Part shown: positions 1 through 11,364 of the stretch, in pieces
How the letters are laid out: each line of letters begins with the position of its first letter
How positions within the stretch are numbered: the first letter of the stretch is position 1
Notes under the pieces: generated by a model
What the model was told of the DNA's origin: nothing
Databases searched by the model: none
Seen by the model: the letters and a program-made list of their open reading frames with translations, nothing else
Program-made: the position numbers and the translations under genes
Assembly: GCA_963924555.1 (NCBI GenBank)
Contig: OZ004583.1
Span: 8,198,582 to 8,262,581, forward strand
Source of the DNA: Crambe crambe
Taxonomy: Eukaryota > Porifera > Demospongiae > Poecilosclerida > Crambeidae
Length of the DNA: 64,000 nucleotides
Direction: 5' to 3'

Positions 1-131
1 GCATCTCCTTCACAGAGGTAGGGTAAAAGCTCATCAAGGTTCAAATATTTGATTATCTCTCTTTCGTTGGCATGAAATCTCTCTTTCACTTTTAATTCTT
101 TCTCCGCGCCACTAAGTAAGACTAGGGTCAT
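1..131 (-). pseudogene. CARD-like domain fragment (N-terminal part), cut by window edge
   Basis: Read on the minus strand from an ATG at 131, this encodes the same peptide start as the fragment at 23818, including the stretch EGEIIKYLNLDELLPYL. The run of Leu-rich helix followed by ELLPYL resembles the second and third helices of sponge CARD/death-fold domains. The same segment recurs at 3694-3818, 23640-23818 and 28672-28726, always 5' of a Rab or Ig/FN3 unit on the minus strand, so it is part of the duplicated cassette. The rest of the gene would lie left of the window. The death-fold call rests on pattern memory only. Confidence 0.4.
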
Positions 132-432
132 TTTGCTTGACACTTACTTCTGTACAGTAGCTTGTGTAAACCAATTTGAACCTAAGTTTACATAGGGCTT
201 TAATTAAGTGCATGAACTATGACCCCCTGGCCGGATATAATAATTTGTGGTGACATCACTCGAGTCAGTCATGCGCATGTGACACTGTTCAGTGGCAACA
301 ACACAGTAGTAAAGGATGTGGTTAATGCTGTGGTAATGTATTCTGCTAATTCAAACAACAGTTTGTAAAATTATTATTAACTGAGCAAGACCAAACAATA
401 AACGACAATAATTATTATAATATAACTATTAC
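132..432. other. Intergenic 3' flank of TM-type copy 1
   Basis: AT-rich sequence between the CARD-like fragment and the stop codon of TM-type copy 1. It is collinear with the flank of copy 5 (about 23830-24243) and partly with copies 2 and 3, as expected for duplicated cassettes. I see no open gene here. Confidence 0.6.
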
Positions 433-2868
433 TTAGCTATGGATATAATGTTGTTCATAGGAAATATTTCCTTGGATTTTGACATCTTTCCATGGATGTG
501 TGTCTAGAGGATCTTCTTTTTGATTATTATTTCTGACTTTTAGTCGTAGCAGTCGAATTAAAATCCCACCACATAATATGCACAACAGGGCAATGAACAC
601 AAGTGAGGTTACTGATACTGCAATGACGATAGAAGTATCCACTGTCTTTATTGTTGCTATTATACAATGTCATGGATGTTAATTCACACAATATCTATTA
701 AATAAGCTACATAAATGATACTAACTAATACATGACAGTGAAACCTCACAATAATGGACACACTTGGGACCCATCCTTTTTTGTCCTTTGTACAGAGGTC
801 AAGTTGCCCTCTTATTTTGCATATGATGTATAGAAAGGTAGGCACTTTTAAATTGCCCCCTGTTGTCTTCTTTGGAATGTCCTTTATAGAGGGGTATAGG
901 AGGCTCCCTAAAAAGTGGGTGGGGGGACACTGCTGCGTTCCTGCCCCCCTTTTTTCTACACTGCAAAAACGATTGGGTAAAAGCAACCCATATTTAGTTA
1001 CCAGAGTTGCAGTTTCCATGGCAACCTGCAATTCTGGTAACTAAATGTGGGTTGTTTTAACCCAATCATTTTTGCAGTGTACGCACCATTTTCTAGGAGG
1101 TTCCACTGACCATGCACATTTGGGAAAATTACCTATAATGTTATAGTTTGAGATTATAATATATAAACAATACATAAATAGTTACATAATAGCCTTATCA
1201 GTAATGATATAATATCCTGTAGCTACTTGAGCACTTGCGTAGCTAAGATAAAATTATGAGTTTGTTGACTTTTGTATATTATGTTTCACTGGAAGCAATA
1301 GATTCGATAAAACCTCATTTTGCTGCTAAACAATCAACAACTAAAGGAACACCCTACGTGCGCGCGTAGTTAGTTAATACTCAAAGGAACACCCTACGTT
1401 GTTAGTTAATACTCAAAGGAACACCCTACGTGCATAGTTAGTTAATACTCACAGGAACACCCTCTGTTGTTAGTTAATACTCAAAGGAACACCCTACGTG
1501 CATAGTTAGTTAATACTCACAGGAACACTTTACGTAGTCTAATAGTTAAATTCAAAGGAACACCCTAGCTACATGCGTAGTTAGTCAATAGCTACTCACA
1601 GGAATTTGTGGTATCAGTGATCCTAAAGTTTGATGAATTTATATTAAATTTTATTTCCTCAGTAGACTCACTAGTAGTAGAAGATTCAGTAGAAGTGACA
1701 CTTATTGAGTTCATTTCTGTACAAGTTTAAAACAGAATATTGTATTTTATCACAGTACATGGACAGATGGTGTAGGAAGATAGCTAGTTATAATAACATA
1801 TAAACTGAAATTCATCAATATTTTGCTGAATTAGATGAGGGCGGTGACAATAAACTCAGTACTTATGTAAGTATTAATAGATCGATTTCCCTGCCACCTG
1901 GCTTTCTTCCTTCTATGCCCATACACCTGGTGCTCACAATATTGTCAACATTGTCTAGCTATACTTCAGTATGCAATCATTATTATATAACCCATGATAG
2001 TAACTGTTTCTATGATGAGTAATAACTCACCTGTGATATCAACACTAGCTGATATACTTGGGCCAGCACCAATGCAGTTGATGGCTCTAATCTGTATGAA
2101 GTATTCTCCAGTGGAATTCAGGACAATGCTAGCATCAGTGTCATTACTGACTACTTGATGTAATACTTCAGATGAATTGACAAAGATCTGATAATCAGTG
2201 ATGGCTGCTCCACCATTATCCAGGGGAGGGTCCCACTGCAACTCTATTCTTACTGAGTTATTGTAATCACTCGATGCAAACGTTAAGTTCCTGCAAAATG
2301 AAGGAGAACCTGCAGGATAATAAGGAATTATATTACATGTTCTATAGGGTTTATCCAATCGATTGCAGTACTGGAACTCAGCAATGGCTCTTCTATGCAT
2401 GGTCTAGCTGGTAATCATCATGTATAGCTGTCTGAAGAAGTACTAAGGTGGTAGCTGGGGCATATGAGTATCCTGAGTTTCTGCTCACTCACTTGGTGGT
2501 TGAAGATCAAGTGTTTTTGTTGTTGAGACATTGCGACATGTTACACTGAATATACTCATTGCAGTCACATTAAAAGTGGAATTAAGTGAGACTGGGTTTC
2601 TTCCCATCTCTGTAGTACACAAGATCACTTCAATACCTGCTGATTTGGCATCTCTTCTCTCTCTACAGGAGTCAGCCAAGTAAGTCCTCTGATAATTAGA
2701 ATGCATACCATCACTATGGTCAATATGCCAGGTGAGTGAACCGAAAGCTTGACATCTGCAATTCCATTTATTTCCAGGACAGGAGACATTTATGGGAGAA
2801 CATTTTAGTACAACTGATTCGGTCAAACCACAGAGAAAGACAAGCAGAAGCACTACATCAATAATCAT
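433..2868 (-). CDS. TM-type Ig-like + FN3 receptor, copy 1 (4 exons)
   Basis: Predicted type I membrane protein of 326 aa. Exons on the minus strand: 2868-2493 (signal peptide MIIDVVLLLVFLCG, then a Cys-rich Ig-like domain with CPGNKWNCRC and SLTWHI), 2309-2031 (FN3 domain with LQWDPPLDNGGAAITDYQIF), 1716-1600 (Ser/Thr-rich stalk with STESSTTSESTEE and an N-glycosylation site) and 641-433 (TM helix IVIAVSVTSLVFIALLCIL, then a 36-aa tail). All junctions are phase 1 with GT-AG borders and the total is divisible by three. The start is the ATG before the hydrophobic stretch. The tail contains KEDPLDTHPW and ends NISYEQHYIHS. The last intron holds a MITE and a donor-derived minisatellite. Ligand and function are unknown; an adhesion or recognition receptor is inferred from the architecture. 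Confidence 0.8.
959..1079. mobile_element. Palindromic MITE with TA target duplication
   Basis: A 121-bp inverted repeat beginning CACTGCAAAAACGATTGGGT and ending with its near complement, flanked by TA on both sides (957-958 and 1080-1081). The paralogous site near 24781 has a single TA and no insert (TTTTTTGTACGCACC), so this is an insertion in copy 1. The TA duplication fits the Tc1/mariner group; the family is not identified. Confidence 0.85.
1340..1600 (-). repeat. Minisatellite made of repeated splice-donor sequence
   Basis: About seven irregular units containing GGAACACCCTACGT and TTAGTTAATACTCA lie just downstream (minus strand) of the stalk exon of TM-type copy 1. On the minus strand several units read TGTTCCTGTGAGTATTAAC, a copy of the stalk exon's own donor context. 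Copy 5 has about three units near 25040-25140; copies 2, 3 and 6 have one. The array therefore grew from the exon-intron junction after duplication. Confidence 0.75.
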
Positions 2869-2984
2869 ACTGTCCACTGCACTTTTCAGGCACTAGTTTA
2901 TTGCACACTCAAATTTATACCTTCTAGCGCGCATGCGCAGAAATTATATTATACAAACTCTAAAACACGCACACCACGACAATT

Positions 2985-3210
2985 ATTACTCTGCAGCATC
3001 ATACCTGATAAATGGGAGGAAACAGTAGCTGCTCCACTACCTGTAAATAAGCAAATCAATCAAAATTAATATCAAATAAGCCATGGCTACAATTAATAGT
3101 TTGCAGACCTGTTATGAGGCCTGTGATGGCAAGAGGTTCGCTTTTGCTCCCACAAGCACTGATTGCTTTCATACTTAGTTTAGTGAAGTACAGCAATCTC
3201 AACATAGCCC
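2985..3210 (-). pseudogene. Remnant of GPI-type Ig+FN3 gene (last two exons)
   Basis: The end of an FN3 exon (SVCGSKSEPLAITG-like, around 3110-3182) and the last exon (around 3045 downwards) match the intact GPI-type gene at 6385-7547. The FN3 exon stops matching near 3183, so the signal-peptide, Ig and most FN3 sequence is gone. The final exon keeps GSGAA and SSHLSG, but its hydrophobic end is altered and reads into non-hydrophobic sequence. This unit sits directly 5' of TM-type copy 1, the same order as the intact pair at 4158-7547. Confidence 0.7.
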
Positions 3211-3439
3211 CTATAGGCCTGCAAAATTAATTTGAATGTATATAGCTAGCTAGTAGCTATAGGGTCGAGGTGAAACATAACAGGCTTCATCCTGGATTGA
3301 ATGCAGCTGGCCAACCAGGTTAGACTTGCATGCCACTCATTTATATTACTTCATGCATGAATTTGATTTAGCCATATTGTACAGAATTCATGTTAGTGCC
3401 CACAACCTTAAGCACAGCATGACACACCATTAGCTAGTA
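3211..3439. other. Intergenic duplicated filler
   Basis: Non-coding sequence with TAGCTAGC runs. It is collinear with 28500-28660 and in part with 13490-13660, 22000-22150 and 33860-34020 (shared block around AGGGTCAAGGTGAA and GGCTTCATCCTG). No gene seen. Confidence 0.5.
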
Positions 3440-3560
3440 CACAAGAGCAGGAAGTCTGATGATCCCACTGGATCCATTTGTGCTTTCATTGCCCACACCT
3501 CCATCATAGTCCTCTTCTGTCAAGTATCTCTCTTTTGGACAAGCAAACTAGGGGGAAAAT
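3440..3560 (-). pseudogene. Rab32-like last-exon fragment
   Basis: On the minus strand this matches the final coding exon of the Rab32-like gene at 34119: an acceptor and LLVQK start, then EEDYDGGVGNEST and GSSGIIRLP in a shifted frame. The frame breaks soon after LVQK and the prenylation end is missing. A long purine-rich tract (3575-3665, GAGGAG/GGGAGG) follows on the 5' side, as it does beside the Rab last exon in the other copies. Confidence 0.7.
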
Positions 3561-3693
3561 GGTTTATGAATTGGAAAGGGAAGAGGAGGAGGAGGAGGAG
3601 GAGGAGGAGGGGGAGAGAAAAAGGGAGGGAGGGAGGGCTAGAGGGAGGGAAGGTGGAGAAGAGACTGATAAAACTGGGAGCAAAGCTGAGTAA

Positions 3694-3818
3694 AGCTGCA
3701 TCTCCTTCACACTATAGGGTAAAAGCTCATCAAGATTCAAGTATTTGATGATCTCTCCTTCGTTAGCATGAAATCTCTCTTTCACTTGTTCCGCGTTACT
3801 GAGTAAGACTAGGATCAT
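3694..3818 (-). pseudogene. CARD-like N-terminal fragment
   Basis: ATG at 3818 opens MILVLLSNAEQ, then ERFHANEGEIIKYLNLDELL, after which the frame differs from the 23.8-kb copy (PYSVKEMQLYSALL) and runs into the purine-rich tract. It is a short relic of a death-fold gene caught in the duplicated cassette. The assignment rests on similarity to the longer fragment at 23281-23818. Confidence 0.4.
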
Positions 3819-4157
3819 TTTGCTTGATAATTACTTCAGTACGTTAGCTGGCTATCTAACCAATGTTTACATAAGACTTCAAGTACATGAACTATGCCCC
3901 CCCTGGACGCACACATGCGCAATAACCAATCATAATATTATTTGTGAGGTTCATGTGGTTAATGAATTATTCCATTTTTTTAAATTTCACTCCTTACCAG
4001 AAATTTGACAAAATTTAATAGTTGCATTGTTTCAATTGAAATAATAACTGAGCAAGACCAAACAATAGCAAAGTTAATAAGTATAGCTAATTAGCTATGG
4101 ATATAATGTTGTTCATATGAAATATACATTCATTTGGATTTTGACATGGATGCATGT

Positions 4158-6131
4158 CTAGTGGATCTTCTTTTCGATTATTATTAGCTGTAGTAGTCGA
4201 ATAAAAATCCCACCACATATGCACAACAGGGCAATGAACACAAGTGAGGTTACTGATACTGCAATGACTTTAGAAATATCCACAGTCTTGATTGTTGCTA
4301 TGATACCAATGAAATTTAATGTCATGGATGTTAATTCACATTCATACATGAAACTAACTAACATAGTAGCTATTAATGGGACCCATCCTTTAAGTTGCCA
4401 TTGATCTTATTTCGTATACAGACAGCGTACAAAGGTATGTACTTTAAATTCCTCTGTTAAGAAGTTCTTTTGGAATATCCGTTACAGGGGTGGGGGAATT
4501 TTCTATGCCCCAGTTTCCACTGTAGTTATTGGTGCATTTGGGACATATTGGGAATAATAGTATATGAAGAAGATTACAACTAAGGTAAATTGGGAAGTTT
4601 TGGTTAGATAATAATGTTTACAATTATTTTCACTTTATTTGAGGTTACTTGTAATTAGCTTTACACAAGGTAGTTAATCAATTTTCATGTGATTAATTTT
4701 CTTGCTGGATATGACCACAAAATAAAATTTCCCAATTTAGAGTAGCTATGCCGACAATTATGTAGTAGTAGTTATCAGTATTGCACTGTACTCGAGCACT
4801 CAGCTAAAATGAAATTATGAGTTTTTTTAATTTTATTTATAGCTACTTCACTGAAAGCAAAAAACTTCAACAACAAAAGGTATACCCTAGTTAATACTCA
4901 CAGGAATATGTAATATCAGTGATGCTAAAGTTCGATGAATTTACATTTATGTCCTCAGAAGACTCACTAGTAGAAGACGATTCAGTAGAACTGACAAGCA
5001 TAGAGTTCTTTTCTGTATAAAATTTAAAACAGAATTGTATCAGCATGGTGTAGGAAGAGGTTTATGATTTTTTGGTTAAATTCATCATCAAAGTTTAAAT
5101 CGGATGAGGGAACTTGGCCTTATGTAAGTACAATTTCCCTGCCACCCTTTCTTCCTATGGTCATCATCTATGCCCATTTACATCATGCACACAGCCATAG
5201 CTACCAGCACCTGGTGCTCATATTACACACTTCAGTTTACTACTTAATTAAAATCCATGATAGTAACTGTACCTCTGATGAGTAATAATAACTCACCTGT
5301 GATATCAACACTAGCTGATATACTTGGGCCAGCACCAATACAGTTGATGGCTCTAATCTGTATGGAGTATTCTCCAGTGTAATTCAGGACAATGGTGGTC
5401 TCAGTGTCATTACTGACTACTTGATGTAATATTTCAGATGAGTTGACAAAGATCTGATAACCAGAAATGGCTACCCCACCATCATCCAGAGGAGGGTCCC
5501 ACTGCAACCGTATTCTTACTGAGTTATTGTAATTGCTTGATGCAAACATTAAGTTCCTGCAAAATGAAGGAGAACCTGCAGGATAATGAGCATATTATTG
5601 GAATTATATTATATAGGGTTCATCCAATCGATTGCAGTACTGGCACTCAGCAATGGCTCTTCTATGCATGGTCTAGCTGGTAATAATCATCATGTATAGC
5701 TGTTTGAAGAAGTATTAAGGTGGTAGCTGGGGCATATGAGTATCCTGATTTTCTGCTCACTTACTTGGTGGTCGAAGATCAAGTTTTTTTGTTGTTGAGA
5801 CATTGCGACATGTTACACTGAGTGTATTCATTGCAGTCACATTAAAACTGGAATTGAGTGAGACTGAGTTTCCTCCTCTCTCTGCAGTACACAAGATCAC
5901 TTCAATACCTGCTGATTTGGCATCTCTTATCTCTCTACAGGAGTTAGCCAAGAAAGTTCTCTCATAATATGAATCCATACCATTTAAACGCCACATGAGT
6001 GAACCGAAAGCTTGACACCTGCAATTCCATATATTTCCAGGACAGGGGACATTTATGGGAGAACATTTTATTACAACTGACTCGGTCAAACCACAGAGAA
6101 AGACAAGCAGAAGCACTACATCAATAATCAT
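4158..6131 (-). CDS. TM-type Ig-like + FN3 receptor, copy 2
   Basis: Exons: 6131-5765 (signal peptide plus Ig-like domain, CPGNIWNCRC, SLMWRLNG), 5575-5297 (FN3, LQWDPPLDDGGVAISGYQIF), 5012-4902 (Ser/Thr stalk, VSSTESSSTSESSED) and a TM exon ending at 4158. The usual acceptor of the TM exon (AAAGACAG before TGGAT) reads AAGACTG here, so its AG is lost. An in-frame AG 15 nt upstream would start the exon at 4297, adding STIKT and keeping the frame, for 298 aa. The tail is very short: after RLLQL it reads IIIEKKIH and stops. It lies directly downstream of the intact GPI-type gene. The alternative is that the acceptor loss makes it a pseudogene. Confidence 0.65.
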
Positions 6132-6384
6132 GCTGTCCACTGCACTTCTCAAGCACTGTAGTTTATTGCACCAAATTTATAGTCAAAAGTCAAAAGTCAA
6201 AAGTTCATTGTAAAGGCCCAGTGGGCATATAGAGTACAGAATTAAAAGTAGGAGTTCAGAATAGGTTAGCCTAGCTAAAGAACACAGGTAGCTATGTACC
6301 TTCTAATGCGCACGCGCGAATTATACAAACTCTAAAACACGCACACCATGCACGACAATTATAATGCTTGCATGCATGTTACAG

Positions 6385-7547
6385 CTATATCATAATAACT
6401 AGCAGCATCATAAAAAAAATTCCTGATAAATGGGAGGAAATTTTAGCTGCTCCACTACCTGTAAATAAGCAAAAAAAAAACAAATATCAAATGAGCCATG
6501 GCTACAATTAATAATTTGCAGACCTGTTATGAGGCCTGTGATGGCAAGAGGTTTGCTTTTGCTCCCACAAACACTGATTGCTTTCACACTTAGGTTATAG
6601 GAAGAACCAGGAATTCGACCAATGGTTATATTGCTTGAGTCAACTCGAACACTATATAGTATTCCATCCCTGGTAATGTCAACTTCATACTCGGCAACCA
6701 TTCCTCCAGAGGGATGACCCCAGCGGTGAATCACAGTGTAATTCTTTTCCTCAAGTGTTGGGTCAATAGGAGTTTCTATTGAATCTGAGTATAATTATAA
6801 TGCCATCTTAAAGAACGATAAATAAGAGAGAGAATAATAGCTATGTGCTTCACCTTCCTCATGCCATCTACGTATGTAGCTAACTAACTATCTCTTGCAA
6901 CCTACCAATATGCCTCCATTATTTATACCACTTTCAGATTTCATGATAGCTAGCAGTTATAAGCACAAGATAAAATGTATACATATGTAGCTATAGTCAG
7001 TAGCTACATAGCTACATCACTAGTAGCAAGTAAGTACATAACTAGCTACATAGAAGAGCTATACATTGTTATATTTAAATTACGTACCTGTGCCAATGAC
7101 TGTATATCCTTTAGAGCAGCTGCTTCCATTGCTATTAGAACAGCTTATGTTGACGACAGTGCTTACTCCAGGATATGGTTTATATATTAAGAACGAAGTC
7201 AAGTTTTGAGTTTCATTGATGAAGTAAGCAGTAGAATTGGGAAGATTCTGTGGGTTCATGCCTGGATACACAGCAGAGTCACCTTCAACTGTCCATCCTA
7301 TTTGATCACCATTGACTTTACACATGAGGGTACCATTTTGTCCAGGACAGAGTATTCTTTGGGCTACAGCTCGAGTTAATTTAATTCCATTACCAGGCTC
7401 ACAATATTCTGTCAGAAGACGTATTAAATAGCTAAATAAAATAAGAGATACAAAACAACACAAGAAGGACAACATACCTGAAGCTTCAGATAGCAAAATC
7501 AAGGAGCCAATCATGCACTGAAGACACCAAAACTTATTGATTGCCAT
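6385..7547 (-). CDS. GPI-type Ig-like + FN3 protein, intact copy (4 exons)
   Basis: Predicted secreted precursor of 241 aa. Exons: 7547-7478 (signal peptide MAINKFWCLQCMIGSLILLS), 7408-7088 (Ig-like domain with LCPGQNGTLMCKV, QIGWTVEG and NISCSNSNGSSCSKG; several N-glycosylation sites), 6784-6524 (FN3-like domain, EYEVDITRDGILYSV, ISVCGSKSKPLAITG) and 6458-6385 (GSGAAKISSHLSG then IFFMMLLVIMI and stop). All junctions are phase 1 GT-AG. The last exon has small residues, a short polar spacer and a hydrophobic end with no cytoplasmic tail, the form of a GPI-attachment signal (inferred). It lies immediately 5' of TM-type copy 2, so the pair could encode a lipid-anchored and a transmembrane receptor side by side. 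Confidence 0.75.
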
Positions 7548-7704
7548 TATTTTGAGTCAAAAGTAGTGATAGCTAATGTAGCTAATATAGCTATAGCTAC
7601 ACATGTAGCTAGCTATACCATATAATGTAGACCACGGACATCTGTTATACCTTATTAATATACTACACGGATATAGCTAATACTATTATGAGTGAGTAAG
7701 TACA

Positions 7705-7815
7705 ACCATTAAATTTGTGCTTTCATTGTCATCCACACCTCCATCATAGTCCTCCTCTGTCAAGTAGCTGGCTATCTCTCATGTTCATCTTTTGGACAAG
7801 CAAACTAGGGGGGAA
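7705..7815 (-). pseudogene. Rab32-like last-exon fragment
   Basis: Minus-strand match to the start of the Rab32-like final exon (TTTGCTTGTCCAAAAGATG, then EEDYDGGV-like), cut before the prenylation region. It is followed on its 5' side by a GGAGGGAGGGAG-rich tract (7830-7925) as in other copies. It shows that a Rab unit once preceded the intact GPI-type gene. Confidence 0.65.
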
Positions 7816-7989
7816 ATGGTTTATGAATGGGAAGGGGAAGAGGAGGAGGAGGAGCAGAGAAAAAGGGAGGGAGGGAGGGAGGGAGGGCTAGAGGGAGAGA
7901 AGGTGGAGAAGAGAGAACAAGAGAGATGAAAGATAATGTATTTAAGAGTTACAATAAACTTGATAAATGTCTTTCCAAAGGTGATACTC

Positions 7990-8261
7990 ACTCCAACAGG
8001 ATGCTGAAGCTCTGCTTTTACAGAGTTAGGTACATCTCTGCAAGTCGTATGAAGGAGTGAGGACCTACCAAGTCCAGACTAGATGTGTGAGAATGAGCAG
8101 CATCCATAGCAATTTGGAAAAAGAATTCAGCATCTCTTTGCGAGTCTTCAAACTTTCCACCAATACACATGCATCACATTTTATTATATTTTGCTCTTTC
8201 AGCATACTTTCTTGCTTACTTGTGGTATTGAAAGCATGGGTGAAGGAAGATGTCTTTGACT

Positions 8262-8302
<41 letters not shown>

Positions 8303-8960
8303 ACAAACATGCAGCCAAAGGCTGCTGTGAGAAGAGTATGTGTTTTAGGGGAATGATTGGGGGAAATAATTATCAATAAATATTTTTTTCCCTTCTCTCT
8401 TTAACTTCATGTGCTACTTTCGTTAAGTTGATGTTATCAGTTTTATCCTTATGAAGGTGTAATAAAAAGACACTTTAAAAAAAAACGTTGTTGCAAAAAT
8501 ATGGGGGGGGGGGGGGGGGGGGCATGTGCCCCCAGTGCCCCCCTGTTTCCTTCGCCTATGGAAAGAGTCTTGATAAAACATACTCGTAATGATCTCAGAG
8601 AAATATGGAATTGTTTCCACTAAGCATTTAGCATATTTTCTTTGTCTTTGACACAAGATTGAGAGCTCTTTCTTTATCCTGCCTGAAGATCCAGTTGATA
8701 GCCATCTCGAGAAGTGTGACTATTCTCAGTTTGTAGCTGGGAGTGGCTTCCTCCACAAGATACTTTTATGCTTCTGTTTCCAGTTTAAGCCACTTTCCAT
8801 TGTGATGACGGTGCACCATTAACTCCTCATACCTTTTACCTGCAAGTGGCTTCAGACGATCAAGGATGTCTCAAAGTTGGGTGTATCTTCTTCTAAAGGA
8901 CGTTTCTTGATAGGGATCCAACCACATCCATTATCTTTGCATAGAGTTCATTAGCTATGT
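7990..8960 (-). pseudogene. TPR-like repeat protein pseudogene, interrupted
   Basis: Minus-strand pieces in several frames read like helical TPR-type sequence: KWLKLETEA, then KYLVEEATPSYKLRIVTLLE and MAINWIFRQDKERALNLV (about 8840-8650), and FEDSQRDAEFFFQIAMDAA and LVGPHSFIRLAEMYL (about 8150-8010). Stops and frame breaks separate them. The middle (about 8230-8575) contains two poly-G tracts (8262-8298 and 8503-8522) and a segment ending CTTCGCCTATGG that looks like the end of a MITE. TPR assignment is from the helix-pair pattern and memory of similar sponge proteins. It could be the missing C-terminal part of the CARD-like gene. Confidence 0.4.
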
Positions 8961-9149
8961 CTCAGATGGGAGTCAGTCATGTGGTTAATGAATGAATTAA
9001 TCACTTTTTGGGGTTTACTCCTTACCAGAAATTCGACAAATAGTTCATTGTTTTGATGGAAATAATAACAAAGCAAGAACAAACAATAGAAAGTTAATAA
9101 GTAGCTATAATAGCTATTACTTAGCTGATTAGCTATGGATATAATTTGT

Positions 9150-11184
9150 TCATATGAAATATTTGTTTGATCTCTCCATGGATGCGTGTCTAGTGGATCT
9201 TCTTATTAGCTGTAGTAGTCGAATAAAAATCCCAACACATAATATGCACAACAGGGCCATGAACACAAGTGAGGTTACAGATACTGCAATGACTTTAGAA
9301 ATATCCACTGTCTTGATTGTTGCTATAATACAAATTTAATGTCATGGATGTTAATTCACATACATATACATGATACCATTGATCTTATTTTGTATACAAC
9401 ATACAAAGGTATGTACTTTAAATTCCTCTGTTGAGAAGTTTGGAATGTCCTTTACAGGGGTGTAAGGGGTGGGGGCTTTTCCCTACGTATGGCCCAGTTA
9501 ATAGGATTCCAAGTGCTGTATAGTTATTGGTGCATGCATGCATCCACCATCCACCGCATTTGGGACATAATTATTGGGAATAATAGAAATTACATGCAGC
9601 TAAGGTACATAAATTGGGAAATTTTGGTTGGATATAATTATCCATGTTTATAATTTTCACTTTATTTTTGTTGTTACAACAAAGTAGCTTCATGTGATTA
9701 ATTTTCTTAGCTATGACCACAAATTAAAAATTTCCCAATTTAGAGTAGCTATGCCAACAGCAACAACACTGTACTTGAGCACTCAGCTAAAATGAAATTA
9801 AGAGTTTTTTTGTTTATTTATAGCTATTTTACCGAAAGCAATAGATTCGATAAAACTTCAACAACAAAAGGTACACCCTAGTTAATACTCACAGGAATAT
9901 GTAATATCAGTGATGCTAAAGTTCGATGAATTTACATTCATTTCCTCAGAAGACTCACTAGTAGCAGACTCACTAGTAGCAGACTCATTAGTAGCAGAAG
10001 ATTCAGTAGAACTGACAAGCACAGAGTTATTTTCTGTATAACAGAATTGCATTTATCGGCATGGTGTAGGAAGAGGTCTACCATTTTTTGGTTAAATTCA
10101 TCATCAAAGTTCAAATTGGATGAGGGAACTTGGCCTTATGTAAGTACAATTTCTTCTTCCTATGGCCATCATCTATGCCAATTTACATGTACACCATGCA
10201 CACAGTCATATACCAGCACCTGGTGCTCATATTACACACACACACATAACTTCAGTATACATTCATTATTGTACTGCTTAATTAAAATCCGTATCTCTGA
10301 TGAGTAATAATTCACCTGTGATATCAACATTAGTTGATATACTTGGGCCGACACCAATGCAGTTGACGGCTCTTATTTGTATGAAGTATTCTCCAGTGGA
10401 ATTCAGGACAACAGTTGCTTCAGTGTCATTAATGACCACTTGATGTAATACTTCAGATGAGTTGATAAAGATCTGATAGTCAGTGATGGCTGCCCCACCA
10501 TCATCCAGAGGAGGGTCCCACTGCAACTGTATTCTTACTGAGTTATTGTAATCGCTCAATGCAAACATTAAGTTCCTGCAAGATGAAGGATAACCTGCAA
10601 GATAATGAGCACATTATTGCAGTTATGTTCTATAGGGCTCATTCAATTAATGACTATGTAGTACTCCCACTTCTTAGCTACATAGCTATAATACTTATGG
10701 CATCATTCAGCATGCTCTTCTAGCTGGCATTATGTAGAGCTGATTAAAGAAGTACCAATGTGGTTAACCTGGGGTATATAAGTATCACGAGATTCACCTT
10801 AGTTTCTGCTCACTTACTTGGTGGTTGAAGATCGAGTGTTTCAGTTGTTGAGATATTGCGACATGTTACACTGAATGTACTCATTGCAGTCACATTAAAA
10901 GTGGAATTGAGTGAGACTGAGTTTCTTCCTCTCTCTGCAGTACACAAGATCACTTCAATGCCTGCTAATTTGGCATCTCTTCTCTCTCTACAGGAGTTAA
11001 TCAAGTAAGTTCTCTGATAAATAGCATCACTATGGTCAATATGCCAGGTGAGTGAACCGAAAGCTTGACATCTGCAATTCCATTTATTTCCAGGACAGGA
11101 GACATTTATGGGAGAACATTTTAGTACAACTGACTCTGTATAACCACAGAGAAAGACAAGCAGAGGTACTGCATTAATTATCAT
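9150..11184 (-). CDS. TM-type Ig-like + FN3 receptor, copy 3
   Basis: Four phase-1 exons: 11184-10818 (signal peptide MIINAVPLLVFLCG plus Ig-like domain), 10594-10316 (FN3), 10033-9893 (stalk) and 9307-9150 (TM and tail), together 314 aa and open throughout. The stalk exon is 30 nt longer than in copies 2 and 6 because a 15-nt unit encoding ATSES (one variant ATNES) is present three times, giving a longer Ser/Thr-rich neck. The TM segment is VIAVSVTSLVFMALLCILCV. The tail reads RRSTRHASMERSNKYFI, a different frame of the same DNA that encodes the tail of copies 1 and 5. A decayed GPI-type gene lies upstream at 11365-12109. Confidence 0.78.
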
Positions 11185-11364
11185 ATCTGTCCGCTGCACT
11201 TTTCAGTTGCTTGTTATTGGTGTACACTCTTAAGTACACAGCATGCGCAAGCGCAGAAATTATGATTAATTAATTGAACTTGTTGACATTCAGCAGATCC
11301 AAGTACATACATAGTAGTAGCATGTTTTATATAGCTAGCTAAATACATAGCAGCTAAGCTACAT

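Noticed and set aside
3478-3693. Glu/Arg-rich plus-strand open frame
   Set aside because: It translates a GGAGGA purine tract beside a Rab relic; no start context and no homologous protein in the other copies.
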